This document shows, one piece after another, positions 1 through 9,077 of a DNA stretch of 64,000 bases (its first letter is position 1; each line of letters starts with the position of its first letter). The notes beneath the pieces are model-generated. The model was given only the letters and a program-made list of their open reading frames with translations, was not told the origin of the DNA and did not search any database. The position numbers and the translations under genes were made by a program. The DNA comes from Quinella sp. 2Q5 (GTDB taxonomy: Bacteria > Bacillota > Negativicutes > Selenomonadales > Selenomonadaceae): assembly GCA_015206785.1 (NCBI GenBank), contig JADEZQ010000006.1, forward strand, positions 20,307-84,306, written 5' to 3'.

Positions 1-70
1 CAGCTTCTTCGCCGCCACAGCCCGACATCAGCAGAGCCGCCGCGCAGATTGTCGCCAAAAATTTTTTCAT
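1..70 (-). CDS. Lipoprotein, N-terminus only (cut by window edge)
   Basis: Only the first 23 codons are visible. They read as a short lysine start (MKKF), a hydrophobic stretch and a lipobox LLMSGC followed by GGEE, so the product is exported and lipid-anchored at Cys17. The gene follows mlaD on the same strand after 37 bp and probably belongs to the same operon, so an envelope or lipid-transport role is likely, but the functional domain lies outside the window. Confidence 0.75.
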   Translation of the reverse strand, partial: MKKFLATICAAALLMSGCGGEEA

Positions 71-107
71 CACGATACCCCATTCCGTGTGCGCGTCGCG
101 CATAATT

Positions 108-1412
108 TTAGAATTCTTGTTTGAGCCCGAAGTAGAAAGCGCGGTCTCGTTTGTGATTGACGTCGTGCATTTCGCCCAAGAGCCACGTGGCGTCGGCGAT
201 GCGGTATTGAGACTTGAGGCGCAACTTGCCGTCGTTGGGGTCGTAGGCTTCGGCGGAGAATTTAAATCGGCTGCCAACGTAAGCGTCGAGCCCAATGCCA
301 GGCTTGCCCGCGAAGATTCCTGCACGTGCGCCGAAGTCGCTGCCGAATTTGTGACCGCCTTGCAGATTCCATTTGGTGTGGTCGCCGATGTCTTCCGCGC
401 CGAGAATCAGAGAGTTCGCGCCGCTCGTCACGTCCAAGTTGAAGTTCGTGTTCCAATCGTGCGCCTTGCCGCTGTATAGTATATCAACGGACGGGGTTAC
501 GTCAATCTTTGCAACCTTGTCGGCGGTGCCCTGAACCTTGCCCAAAAGTTTGTCGGCGCGTTCGGTTATGGAGCGGGCGTTGCTGACCGTGGCTTTGAGA
601 TCTTCGGAAACTTTGGGGTCGCCGGCGAACTTGTTCATGTTGTCGGCAATGTTGGCGACGTCGGCGGAAGTTTTTGCAATGTTGTCCAGCGTGGTCTTTA
701 AATCGGCGGCGGTTTGAGGGTCGCCTGCAAATTTGTCGATGTTCGCCGACATGTGCTCGACGTTCGCCATTGTGCGATTCATGCCTTCGATTGCGCCGTT
801 CATCTGCTGAATCATGTTGTTGAAAGTTTCTTCGTTGCCGGCCGCCGTCCGCTCCAAGGTGCCCATCATGTTCTTCACGCTCTCGGAGGATTGGCGCATA
901 TTGTCGCTCATCTCAACGACAGACTGCTTGAAGACGTCGTCGCCGATAATCGCGTGCACGTCCTTTAACAGAGCTTGAACCTCGTCCAAAACCTTGCTGA
1001 GCCCGTCGAACATTGCGTCCATGCCCGCTTCGTCCACGCCGTGCAGATAGTCGCCGTTCTTGAGATATTCGCCGTTGTCCACTTTGGGTTGAAAGTTGAT
1101 GAACTTCTCGCCCATCACGCCGCTGGAGGCAATGGAAACTTTGGACTGCTTGGGGATTTGCACATCCTGATTGATATCCATAGTGACGGTGACGCCCGTG
1201 CCTTCGTTGGCGATTTTGGTGACCTTGCCGACGAGCACGCCACTCAATCGAACGTCGGACTGCGGCTGGAGCCCGACCACCTGCTTAAAGCCCGCGTACA
1301 AAGTGTAATCGTTGCTCGGACCGAAATGGAAATTGCCAAGCCCCGCTGTGGCAGCTCCCAACATCATCAGCCCGCCAACGGTGAATGCCCCTACCTTTGC
1401 TTCAACTGACAA
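108..1412 (-). CDS. mlaD: MlaD-type MCE protein with C-terminal beta-barrel-like domain
   Basis: Periplasmic lipid-binding part of an Mla phospholipid transporter, 434 aa. Order: one N-terminal membrane segment (about residues 8-26), one MCE domain (about 35-115, with LSGVLVGKV and GEKFINF), a long helical region (about 125-300) with repeated FAGDP motifs, then about 130 residues of alternating polar and hydrophobic character ending in FGLKQEF with a terminal Phe, as outer-membrane barrels often do. Proteobacterial MlaD is about 180 aa and lacks this tail. The architecture matches what is described for Veillonella parvula, where MlaD spans the periplasm. Start is TTG behind a GGAGGCG site; ATP-binding and permease genes lie upstream. 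Confidence 0.9.
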   Translation of the reverse strand: MSVEAKVGAFTVGGLMMLGAATAGLGNFHFGPSNDYTLYAGFKQVVGLQPQSDVRLSGVLVGKVTKIANEGTGVTVTMDINQDVQIPKQSKVSIASSGVMGEKFINFQPKVDNGEYLKNGDYLHGVDEAGMDAMFDGLSKVLDEVQALLKDVHAIIGDDVFKQSVVEMSDNMRQSSESVKNMMGTLERTAAGNEETFNNMIQQMNGAIEGMNRTMANVEHMSANIDKFAGDPQTAADLKTTLDNIAKTSADVANIADNMNKFAGDPKVSEDLKATVSNARSITERADKLLGKVQGTADKVAKIDVTPSVDILYSGKAHDWNTNFNLDVTSGANSLILGAEDIGDHTKWNLQGGHKFGSDFGARAGIFAGKPGIGLDAYVGSRFKFSAEAYDPNDGKLRLKSQYRIADATWLLGEMHDVNHKRDRAFYFGLKQEF

Positions 1413-1425
1413 AAGTTTCGCCTCC

Positions 1426-2151
1426 TCAATCTATCATGCGGAAGAACGCGCGGACGCGCTCGTCTTGAATGCGTTTGAAGTTGTCGGGCGTGTCGACTGC
1501 AATCAAATCGCCGTTGTAGACCATAGCGATTCTGTCGGCGATTCGGCACGCGCTGACCATGTCGTGAGTGACAACAACGCTCGTGACCTTGAGGGCGCGT
1601 TGCGTCTCGATAATCAGATCGTCAATCTTCGTGGTAGTCACGGGGTCAAGCCCGCTTGAAGGCTCGTCGTAGAAAATAATTTCGGGACCGAAGGCAATTG
1701 CCCGCGCCAAGGATACGCGCTTCTTCATGCCGCCGGAAAGCTCGTTGGGCATGCGGTTTTCCACGCCATCTAAGCCGACCTGATGGAGCTTCTCGCGGAC
1801 GATGGATTGAATTTTGTCGCGGCTAAAGTCGGTGTGTTCGACCAGCCCGAAGGCAACGTTCTCGCCGACGGTCATCGAGTCGAACAGCGCGCTGTATTGG
1901 AAGACCATGCCCATGCGCAGGCGGATACGCATCATCTCGCGTTCGTCCAGGCGGGAAATTTCGTCGTTGCCAATCCAAATCTCGCCTTGCGTCGGCTGAA
2001 TCAAACCAATCATCAGCCGCAGCAGCGTGGACTTGCCGGAACCCGACCCGCCAATAATCGCCAGGGTCTCGCCGTCGGCAATAGTCAGATTTATGTTGTT
2101 GAGCGCGACCTTCTTGCCGAAAGTCTTGGTCACATTAACAATTTTAATCAT
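1426..2151 (-). CDS. mlaF: Mla ABC transporter ATP-binding protein
   Basis: Cytoplasmic ATPase that powers the Mla phospholipid transporter, 241 aa, full length. Visible motifs: Walker A GGSGSGKST (about 35-43), Q-loop in MVFQYSALFDS, signature LSGGMKKR (about 139-146), Walker B IIFYDEPSSGLDP, and the switch histidine in VVTHDM. It sits 13 bp upstream of mlaD and downstream of mlaE on the same strand. Unlike the other operon junctions it is separated from mlaE by a 238-bp spacer holding a structured repeat. Confidence 0.93.
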   Translation of the reverse strand: MIKIVNVTKTFGKKVALNNINLTIADGETLAIIGGSGSGKSTLLRLMIGLIQPTQGEIWIGNDEISRLDEREMMRIRLRMGMVFQYSALFDSMTVGENVAFGLVEHTDFSRDKIQSIVREKLHQVGLDGVENRMPNELSGGMKKRVSLARAIAFGPEIIFYDEPSSGLDPVTTTKIDDLIIETQRALKVTSVVVTHDMVSACRIADRIAMVYNGDLIAVDTPDNFKRIQDERVRAFFRMID

Positions 2152-2389
2152 GTGTCACCTGCAGAAAAATTTCGGATGGAAAGGCCGACGTGATGTCGGC
2201 CCGCCGCCGTATGACGGCCATGGATGGCGTCATAGGCGGCACGATCGGTTTCGGGTAGCGCGGACGTTTCGTTGGTGGACGGTATCCGCCCCACGCGCAG
2301 TGGCGAGTTTCTTTGCTACTTTCTTTCCTCGGTGAAAGAAAGTAGATCCTGAAACGTAAAAGTAGATCACAACAACGCAAAAATTTACG
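2152..2389 (-). repeat. Diverged member of the three-hairpin intergenic repeat family, inside the mla operon
   Basis: This 238-bp spacer between mlaE and mlaF carries three consecutive inverted repeats: GCCGAC/GTCGGC near 2184-2200, a long stem GCCGCCGTATGACG pairing with CGTCATAGGCGGC near 2204-2240, and CTACTTTCTTT pairing with AAAGAAAGTAG at about 2317-2345. The last stem and its AGATCCT flank match the repeats at 31781, 33505, 36251, 40826 and 51164. The other two hairpins have the same layout but different sequence. No credible protein is encoded here. Confidence 0.65.
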
Positions 2390-3163
2390 TCACCTGTAGA
2401 TAACAAACGTCAGCAGCGCGTTGAGAATGAATATAACGATAATCGACATTACGACGGTTCTGGTTGTGGCAATGCCGACGCCCTCCGCGCCGTCTGGGCA
2501 GTTCAATCCGTAATAGCAACCGAGCACCGCGATGACATTGCCGAAGAAAATCGCCTTGATCATTCCGCCCGTCAAGTCGTAAATCTCCGCGAACATCTTG
2601 ATCGAGTTGATATATACATAGGAACTTATGCCGGCGTATTGCGTGGCGACGACCCAGCCTCCGACGACGCCGATGATATCGCCGAAAACCGTCAACAGCG
2701 GCACGGCTATCATGCAGGCAATCATTCGCGGGACGATGAGATAATTGACGGGGCTGACCGCCATAACCTTGAGCGCGTCGATTTGTTCGGTGACTTTCAT
2801 GGTGCTGATCTCGGCGGTGATTGCGGCACCGACCCTGCCGGCGCACACAACGCCGACCAGCACCGGTCCGAGTTCCCTGCCTATGGCAATGGCGACAATC
2901 CCGCCGACAGTCGATTGCGCACCGAAGCGAATAAATTCGTGCGCCGTCTGCAACGTGAACACCACGCCCGTGAACAGCAACGTCAACGAAACGATTGTCA
3001 ATGAGTCCACGCCCAGGTGCGCCATCTGCGCGATGATGTGTTTGAACCGTGGCTTGTGCTTAAGTTGCTTCATCGTGTCGGCATAGAGCAAAACTATCGT
3101 GCCGAAGCCCTCGAAACATCGAATCACGAACGCGCCAATCGTCTCCAAAAATTTCGTCAGCAA
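2390..3163 (-). CDS. mlaE: Mla ABC transporter permease
   Basis: Inner-membrane permease of the Mla system, MlaE/YrbE family, 257 aa, usual length. Several hydrophobic segments (about 50-75, 90-110, 145-180, 200-225, 232-255) and the family core RELGPVLVGVVCAGRVGAAI at about 92-111, followed by EISTMKVTEQIDAL, a coupling-helix region. TTG start behind AAGGGGG. First gene of the mlaE-mlaF-mlaD cluster, which has its own promoter at 3186-3191. Confidence 0.93.
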   Translation of the reverse strand: MLTKFLETIGAFVIRCFEGFGTIVLLYADTMKQLKHKPRFKHIIAQMAHLGVDSLTIVSLTLLFTGVVFTLQTAHEFIRFGAQSTVGGIVAIAIGRELGPVLVGVVCAGRVGAAITAEISTMKVTEQIDALKVMAVSPVNYLIVPRMIACMIAVPLLTVFGDIIGVVGGWVVATQYAGISSYVYINSIKMFAEIYDLTGGMIKAIFFGNVIAVLGCYYGLNCPDGAEGVGIATTRTVVMSIIVIFILNALLTFVIYR

Positions 3164-3185
3164 TGCGCCGCCCCCTTTCGCGCAG

Positions 3186-3191
3186 ATTATA
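3186..3191 (-). promoter_or_regulatory. Extended -10 promoter for mlaE
   Basis: On the minus strand this reads TGCTATAAT, an extended -10 with the TG one base upstream of TATAAT. It lies 23 bp before the TTG start of mlaE. No good -35 box is visible at 17 bp, consistent with an extended -10 promoter. Confidence 0.55.
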
Positions 3192-3252
3192 GCACAAAGT
3201 TTCCGCGTACATGGATAGCGGCTGAAAAAAATTTTTGCCGCCCGCCGAAGAT

Positions 3253-3281
3253 TTGACAGCCGCGAATCAATCAGCTAAAAT
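3253..3281 (+). promoter_or_regulatory. Sigma-70-type promoter for the lytic transglycosylase gene
   Basis: TTGACA at 3253-3258 and TAAAAT at 3276-3281 are separated by exactly 17 bp. The start codon follows 30 bp after the -10 box. Confidence 0.8.
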
Positions 3282-3311
3282 TCATTCAAGACATTGGGCG
3301 GAGGTGAACTG

Positions 3312-3944
3312 ATGCGAAAGAAATTTTTGGCAGTCTGCGCGGCGGTGCTGGCGATGTATTTCATGATGAGCGCGGGCTGCGTGCAGAAAAAATTTTTGTA
3401 TCCGTTCCCGTATCGCACGACGGTTGAGAGCTATTCGGCGCGTTGGAAGGTCGACAAGTTCCTGGCTGTGGCGGTGATGAAGGTCGAGAGTAATTTTTCC
3501 GAGTCGGCTCACTCACACAGCGGCGCGGTTGGGTTGATGCAGATTATGCCGGAAACCGCCGCGTGGATTGCCTATCAGCTCGGCGAGTCCCCCGACGAAA
3601 TTGCCGACGACATCAAACACCTGCGCGAGCCCGAAACGAACATTCGCTATGGCACGTGGTATTTGGCGGAGCTTGAGGACGAGTTTGGCGGCAATGACGT
3701 TTTGGCTTTGGCGGCGTACAATGCCGGGCGCGGAAATGTTCGCGAGTGGATGGAGCGCAATCATTGGGGCGAAAATTTTTCTGACGTCGACAAAATTCCT
3801 TACGCCGAGACCCGCGACTACGTCAAGCGCGTTCTGCATTGCCGCGAAAAATATTCCGAGCTCTACGGCGCACACGAATTCATCGCCACGCCCATTGCCC
3901 TGCACGAGCTGCGCTTTGCCCGCCTGAAAAATCTTTCGCTGTAG
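3312..3944 (+). CDS. Lytic transglycosylase, SLT family lipoprotein
   Basis: Cleaves the glycan strand of peptidoglycan, 210 aa. The N-terminus is a signal with lipobox MSAGC (Cys at about 23), so it is probably membrane-anchored facing the periplasm. The SLT domain shows the catalytic Glu in AVMKVESNF, then SGAVGLMQIMPETA, a typical NIRYG motif and ALAAYNAGRGNV. The ATG at 3312 is chosen because GGAGGTG lies just upstream; an in-frame codon 18 bp earlier has no such site. It may remodel wall during growth or flagellar assembly, since the FlgJ in this window lacks a muramidase domain. Confidence 0.88.
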   Translation: MRKKFLAVCAAVLAMYFMMSAGCVQKKFLYPFPYRTTVESYSARWKVDKFLAVAVMKVESNFSESAHSHSGAVGLMQIMPETAAWIAYQLGESPDEIADDIKHLREPETNIRYGTWYLAELEDEFGGNDVLALAAYNAGRGNVREWMERNHWGENFSDVDKIPYAETRDYVKRVLHCREKYSELYGAHEFIATPIALHELRFARLKNLSL

Positions 3945-3955
3945 GAGATGTTGAC

Positions 3956-4471
3956 ATGAGAAAAATTTTTGCCGCGCTGATGATGTGTTCGGTGCTTTGG
4001 TTGACGGCGACGGCTCAAGCCGCGAAACTCACGCCGCTGGCGGAAATCGATGCCTACGGTTTCTATCAGAACATGGGCTACGAGGTCGATTGCAGTCACT
4101 TCGAACGCATTGATCGCAAAATGGTTTTCCGCACCATCTTGCCCGAAGAGCCGCTTGCGCTGTCGAAGGAGCTGCCAAACGTCGTGGTTCACGTTGATCC
4201 GCGCAGCAATCACGTCGTCGAGGTTGATCTGTATCTGGACGCCGACGCCGAAAAAAATTCGCAGGCAACCTTCGTCGCTAAGGTCATTGCCGCACTGGAC
4301 GAAGCCGCCTTCCAAAAGAATCAGCCCGCCATTGAACGCGGCATCGGTCAGTTCGTCGACGCGCCCACCTACAAGGACATCGTCGTCACCATAGACGAGA
4401 CCCGACGCTACAAGCTCTACAAGGAAATCGAAGCCAAAGTTCTGGCGATTTATATCGAGGCCGCCGATTGA
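3956..4471 (+). CDS. Small exported protein of unknown function
   Basis: 171 aa with a clear signal peptide (MRKIFAALMM start, cleavage likely after TAQAA at about 22). The mature part is acidic and mixed alpha/beta with no motif I recognise. It starts 11 bp after the transglycosylase stop behind TAGGAGATG, so the two are probably co-transcribed and both act outside the cytoplasm. A terminator-like stem follows its stop. Confidence 0.7.
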   Translation: MRKIFAALMMCSVLWLTATAQAAKLTPLAEIDAYGFYQNMGYEVDCSHFERIDRKMVFRTILPEEPLALSKELPNVVVHVDPRSNHVVEVDLYLDADAEKNSQATFVAKVIAALDEAAFQKNQPAIERGIGQFVDAPTYKDIVVTIDETRRYKLYKEIEAKVLAIYIEAAD

Positions 4472-4492
4472 CGACGCGCCGATAAAAAATTC

Positions 4493-4520
4493 CCGCGACA
4501 CGAACGCCGCGGTTTTTTTT
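4493..4520 (+). terminator. Probable intrinsic terminator
   Basis: CCGCG at 4493-4497 pairs with CGCGG at 4508-4512 and is followed by eight T. The stem is short. It separates the exported-protein gene from the rbfA promoter. Confidence 0.5.
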
Positions 4521-4521
4521 G

Positions 4522-4530
4522 TGGTATAAT
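4522..4530 (+). promoter_or_regulatory. Extended -10 promoter for rbfA
   Basis: TGGTATAAT, an extended -10 with a perfect TATAAT at 4525-4530, lies 28 bp upstream of the rbfA ATG and directly after the preceding terminator. Confidence 0.6.
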
Positions 4531-4558
4531 CGCGGAAAATTTTTTGCGAGGTGTAAGC

Positions 4559-4948
4559 ATGGCAAAGCAACTGCGAATCGAAAAGCTTCAAGAACTTATC
4601 AAGCAGGAGATGAGCAAGATGCTCTTGACTGACCTGAAAGACCCGCGCATCGGTTTCGTCACGGTGACCGGCGTGGAGATGACAGGCGACCTGCGCGAGG
4701 CGAAAATTTTCGTCAGCGTGATGGGCGGCGCGGATAAAGTTCAAAGCTCGCTCGACGGATTGAACAGCGCGCTGGGTTTCATTCGCCGCGAGATTGGTCA
4801 ACGCATTCGTCTGCGCTTCACGCCGGAAATTTCTTTCGCGCTCGATACGTCGCTTGATTATGGCGACCACATTCAGAAGCTTTTGTTGCAAGTGGAAGGG
4901 GAACGTAAAGATGTTGATAACGCTCCGACAGGCGGCGACGAAAATTAA
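4559..4948 (+). CDS. rbfA: Ribosome-binding factor A
   Basis: 129 aa, full length for the family. RbfA binds the 30S subunit and helps mature the 5' end of 16S rRNA. The KH-like fold is recognisable from LTDLKDPRIGFVTVTGVEMT, REAKIFVSV and LRFTPEISFALDTSLD. The ATG at 4559 is preferred over one 15 bp upstream because the GCGAGGTG ribosome site lies between them. First gene of rbfA-nrnA-truB, the usual Firmicute arrangement, though infB is not directly upstream. It overlaps nrnA by 38 bp. Confidence 0.95.
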   Translation: MAKQLRIEKLQELIKQEMSKMLLTDLKDPRIGFVTVTGVEMTGDLREAKIFVSVMGGADKVQSSLDGLNSALGFIRREIGQRIRLRFTPEISFALDTSLDYGDHIQKLLLQVEGERKDVDNAPTGGDEN

Positions 4949-5861
4949 TTCCGCCGAAAAAATTTTGGTGACCGCGCACATTCAGCCCGACGGCGACGCA
5001 ATCGGCTCGACGCTGGCGATGATGATGATTCTGCGTTCGTTGGGGAAGACCGTCAGCGTTTACATCGACGACACCGTTCGACGCAACCTGCACGCCCTGC
5101 CGAACTTTGACGAGATTCGCCGACCAGCTGAGGGCGAGACCTTCGACGCCGACCTTCTGCTTGTGCTCGATACGTCGATTGACAGGATTGGCAACGTCCG
5201 CCGCATGACCGACGCGCCGATTTTGAACGTCGACCATCACGTCACCAACCGCGGCGAAGGCATCGAACTCTACGACGAACCCAAAGCTGCCGCCACCTGC
5301 GAAATCGTCTACAAGCTTGCCCGCGAACTCGACGCCGACATCACGCCCGACATCGCCACGTGCCTCTACACCGGTCTGGCGACGGATACGGGCTTCTTCC
5401 AATTCAGCAACACCCGCGCCGAAACCTTGGCAATCGCTTCCGAACTCATAACGCTCGGCGTGAGCCCGAACTTCATTTCCGAACAGATGGAGAGCAAGAC
5501 GCTGGCGGAAGTCATCGGTCTTCGCGACGCCCTCAACACGTTGAAGATGCATTGCGGCGCAAAAGTTGCGGGCATGACCATTGACCACGCCACCGCGAAA
5601 AAGTTCGAGTCCACCGAAGGAATTATCGACGAGATTCGAATCATTGACACCGTGGACGTCGCCTTCCTCATCACGGAAAAATCGCCGAACGTCTGCCGCG
5701 TGAGCATGCGTTCCAAATCAACCGACGTGTCGAAGGTTGCCGCTCAGCTCGGCGGCGGCGGACATGTTCGCGCGGCGGGTTGCACGCTGAAGATGTCATT
5801 GCCCGACGCAGAAAAAATTTTGGTCGACGCAATCTGCGCGGCGGTCGGTTGCAAGCAATGA
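4911..5861 (+). CDS. nrnA: Bifunctional oligoribonuclease/pAp phosphatase, DHH family
   Basis: 316 aa. Degrades short RNA oligomers and dephosphorylates 3'-phosphoadenosine 5'-phosphate. The DHH phosphoesterase motifs are all visible: HIQPDGDAIGS (about 23-33), LDTS, the DHH signature in NVDHHVTNRG (about 107-110), GLATDTGFF, and the DHHA1 motif GGGGHVRAAG near the C-terminus. Start ATG lies inside the end of rbfA behind GGAAGGGG; the stop overlaps truB (ATGA), indicating translational coupling. Confidence 0.93.
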   Translation: MLITLRQAATKINSAEKILVTAHIQPDGDAIGSTLAMMMILRSLGKTVSVYIDDTVRRNLHALPNFDEIRRPAEGETFDADLLLVLDTSIDRIGNVRRMTDAPILNVDHHVTNRGEGIELYDEPKAAATCEIVYKLARELDADITPDIATCLYTGLATDTGFFQFSNTRAETLAIASELITLGVSPNFISEQMESKTLAEVIGLRDALNTLKMHCGAKVAGMTIDHATAKKFESTEGIIDEIRIIDTVDVAFLITEKSPNVCRVSMRSKSTDVSKVAAQLGGGGHVRAAGCTLKMSLPDAEKILVDAICAAVGCKQ

Positions 5862-6739
5862 GCGACGGTTTCGTCAACGTCAACAAGCCCGCGGGAATGA
5901 CCAGCCACGACGCCGTCAATCGTCTGCGGAAAATTTTCGGCACGCGCAAAGTCGGTCACGCCGGCACGCTCGATCCGCAGGCTTCGGGAGTTTTGCCCGT
6001 CGCCGTCGGCTCAGCGACCAAGTTCATCGAATATCTTGCCGCCCGCGAAAAAAGTTACCGCGCCCAAATTCTCTTCGGCATATCCACAGACAGCGGCGAC
6101 CTCGAAGGCGAAGTCATTGCCCGCGCAGAAAATTTCATCCCGCCGACGAATGAACAGCTTGCCGACGTTCTGTCGAATTTCGTCGGGGAGATTGAGCAGC
6201 GGCCGCCGAAGTTCTCCGCGATAAAAATTCACGGGCGCAAAGCCTACGACCTGGCGCGGAAAAATTTGCCGTTCGAGATGCCGACGCGTCGCGTGAAAAT
6301 TTTTCGGCTCAGTCTCGTCGCGCTGACCGATTCAATTGCAACGGTCGACGTCGAATGCGGCGCGGGCACTTACATCCGCAGCCTGGCAATCGATATCGGC
6401 GAGAGCCTCAACCTTCCGACGACGCTCAAGAGTTTGATTCGCACGCGCGTTGGCGACTTCAAGTTGACGGACGCGCTGACCTTCGACGCCATAGAAAAAA
6501 TCGGCGGGAGTTGCCTCCTGCCGATTGATGTTTGTTTGAATCACTTGCCGACGTTCGAGTTGCCCGCCCATCGAGTTCGCGCCTTCATGAACGGTTTGCC
6601 GACGACGGTTGCCGCGGCGGACGAGCCGATTGTTCGCGTCAAAGCCGACGGAAAATTTCTCGGCGTCGGGCGGATTGAACGCGGCGAGTTGAGATCGTCG
6701 AAGATTTACAGCACGCCGCAGGACGAAGCGACGGCGTAA
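5858..6739 (+). CDS. truB: tRNA pseudouridine(55) synthase
   Basis: 293 aa. Makes pseudouridine 55 in the T-loop of tRNAs. The TruB core is clear: NVNKPAGMTSHDAV at the N-terminus, GHAGTLDPQASG with the catalytic Asp in TLDP, RPPKFSAIKIHGRKAYDLAR, and GAGTYIRSLAIDIG. Start overlaps the nrnA stop. The 3' end overlaps the convergent glpF by 34 bp, leaving no room for a separate terminator. Confidence 0.95.
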   Translation: MSDGFVNVNKPAGMTSHDAVNRLRKIFGTRKVGHAGTLDPQASGVLPVAVGSATKFIEYLAAREKSYRAQILFGISTDSGDLEGEVIARAENFIPPTNEQLADVLSNFVGEIEQRPPKFSAIKIHGRKAYDLARKNLPFEMPTRRVKIFRLSLVALTDSIATVDVECGAGTYIRSLAIDIGESLNLPTTLKSLIRTRVGDFKLTDALTFDAIEKIGGSCLLPIDVCLNHLPTFELPAHRVRAFMNGLPTTVAAADEPIVRVKADGKFLGVGRIERGELRSSKIYSTPQDEATA

Positions 6740-7431
6740 GCGAGCAGAGCACCGACGAGCGGTCCGACCACGGGCACCCAGGCATAGCCCCAATCGGAGC
6801 CGCCTTTGCCGGCGATGGGCAGAATTGCGTGAGCGATGCGCGGACCGAGGTCACGGGCGGGGTTCATTGCGTAACCCGTCGGACCACCGAGCGACAGACC
6901 CAGTGCCCAAATCAACACGCCAACCAGATACGGACCTGAGCCGGGCGGCAGCGTGCCAATCGGCTTGCTGAAGATCATCCAGATGACGAACATCAGGAAG
7001 AACGTCGCAATCATTTCGCACAGGAAGTTTGCACCCGCGCTACGGATTGCCGGAGCCGTGGCGAAGACGCCGAGCTTGGTTGCGGGGTCAGGAGTCTCTT
7101 CCCAATGCGGCAGATAGGCGAGCCAGACGATTGCCGCACCGACGATTGCGCCGACCATTTGCGCGGCAGATGTCGCGACGAACTGCCCGAAGGTGTAGAT
7201 GCCCGCCATAGTCTTTGCCAACGTGACTGCGGGGTTGAGGTCGCCTTGCGGTGCGCCGAGCGTTGTAGCGGTGAAGACGCCGAGCGTGACTGCGAATCCC
7301 CAGCCGACAGCTATGCATATCCAGCCGCCGCCTTGACCTTTGGATTTGTTCAGGGACATGTTCGCGCAGACGCCCGCACCGAAGACGATCAGCACCATCG
7401 TGCCCATGAATTCGCCAAACAAGTTATCCAT
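6706..7431 (-). CDS. glpF: Glycerol uptake facilitator, aquaporin family
   Basis: 241 aa integral membrane channel that lets glycerol enter by diffusion. Both half-helix motifs are present: LNPAVTL (about 65-71) and MNPARDLGPR (about 193-202), where the Asp and Arg after NPA are typical of aquaglyceroporins. Six hydrophobic helices can be followed. Last gene of the glp cluster, 92 bp after glpK. Its end overlaps truB on the other strand. Confidence 0.93.
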   Translation of the reverse strand: MDNLFGEFMGTMVLIVFGAGVCANMSLNKSKGQGGGWICIAVGWGFAVTLGVFTATTLGAPQGDLNPAVTLAKTMAGIYTFGQFVATSAAQMVGAIVGAAIVWLAYLPHWEETPDPATKLGVFATAPAIRSAGANFLCEMIATFFLMFVIWMIFSKPIGTLPPGSGPYLVGVLIWALGLSLGGPTGYAMNPARDLGPRIAHAILPIAGKGGSDWGYAWVPVVGPLVGALLAYAVASSCGVL

Positions 7432-7523
7432 AATGATACCTTCTTTCGGGAATGAATGATTGCAAATCGGCGAGCAGACGACGTGACGTTGACTGCCCGC
7501 CGAAAATTTTGCGCCGAATAAAA

Positions 7524-9023
<1,500 letters not shown>

Positions 9024-9077
9024 TCAAATACCCCTCCTCAAAATGTTAACAACTGCCGCGGAAAAAATATCACCCCC

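Noticed and set aside
2144..2380. 78-codon minus frame in the mlaE-mlaF spacer
   Set aside because: Lies wholly within the structured repeat, is Arg/Pro-rich, and has no ribosome site.
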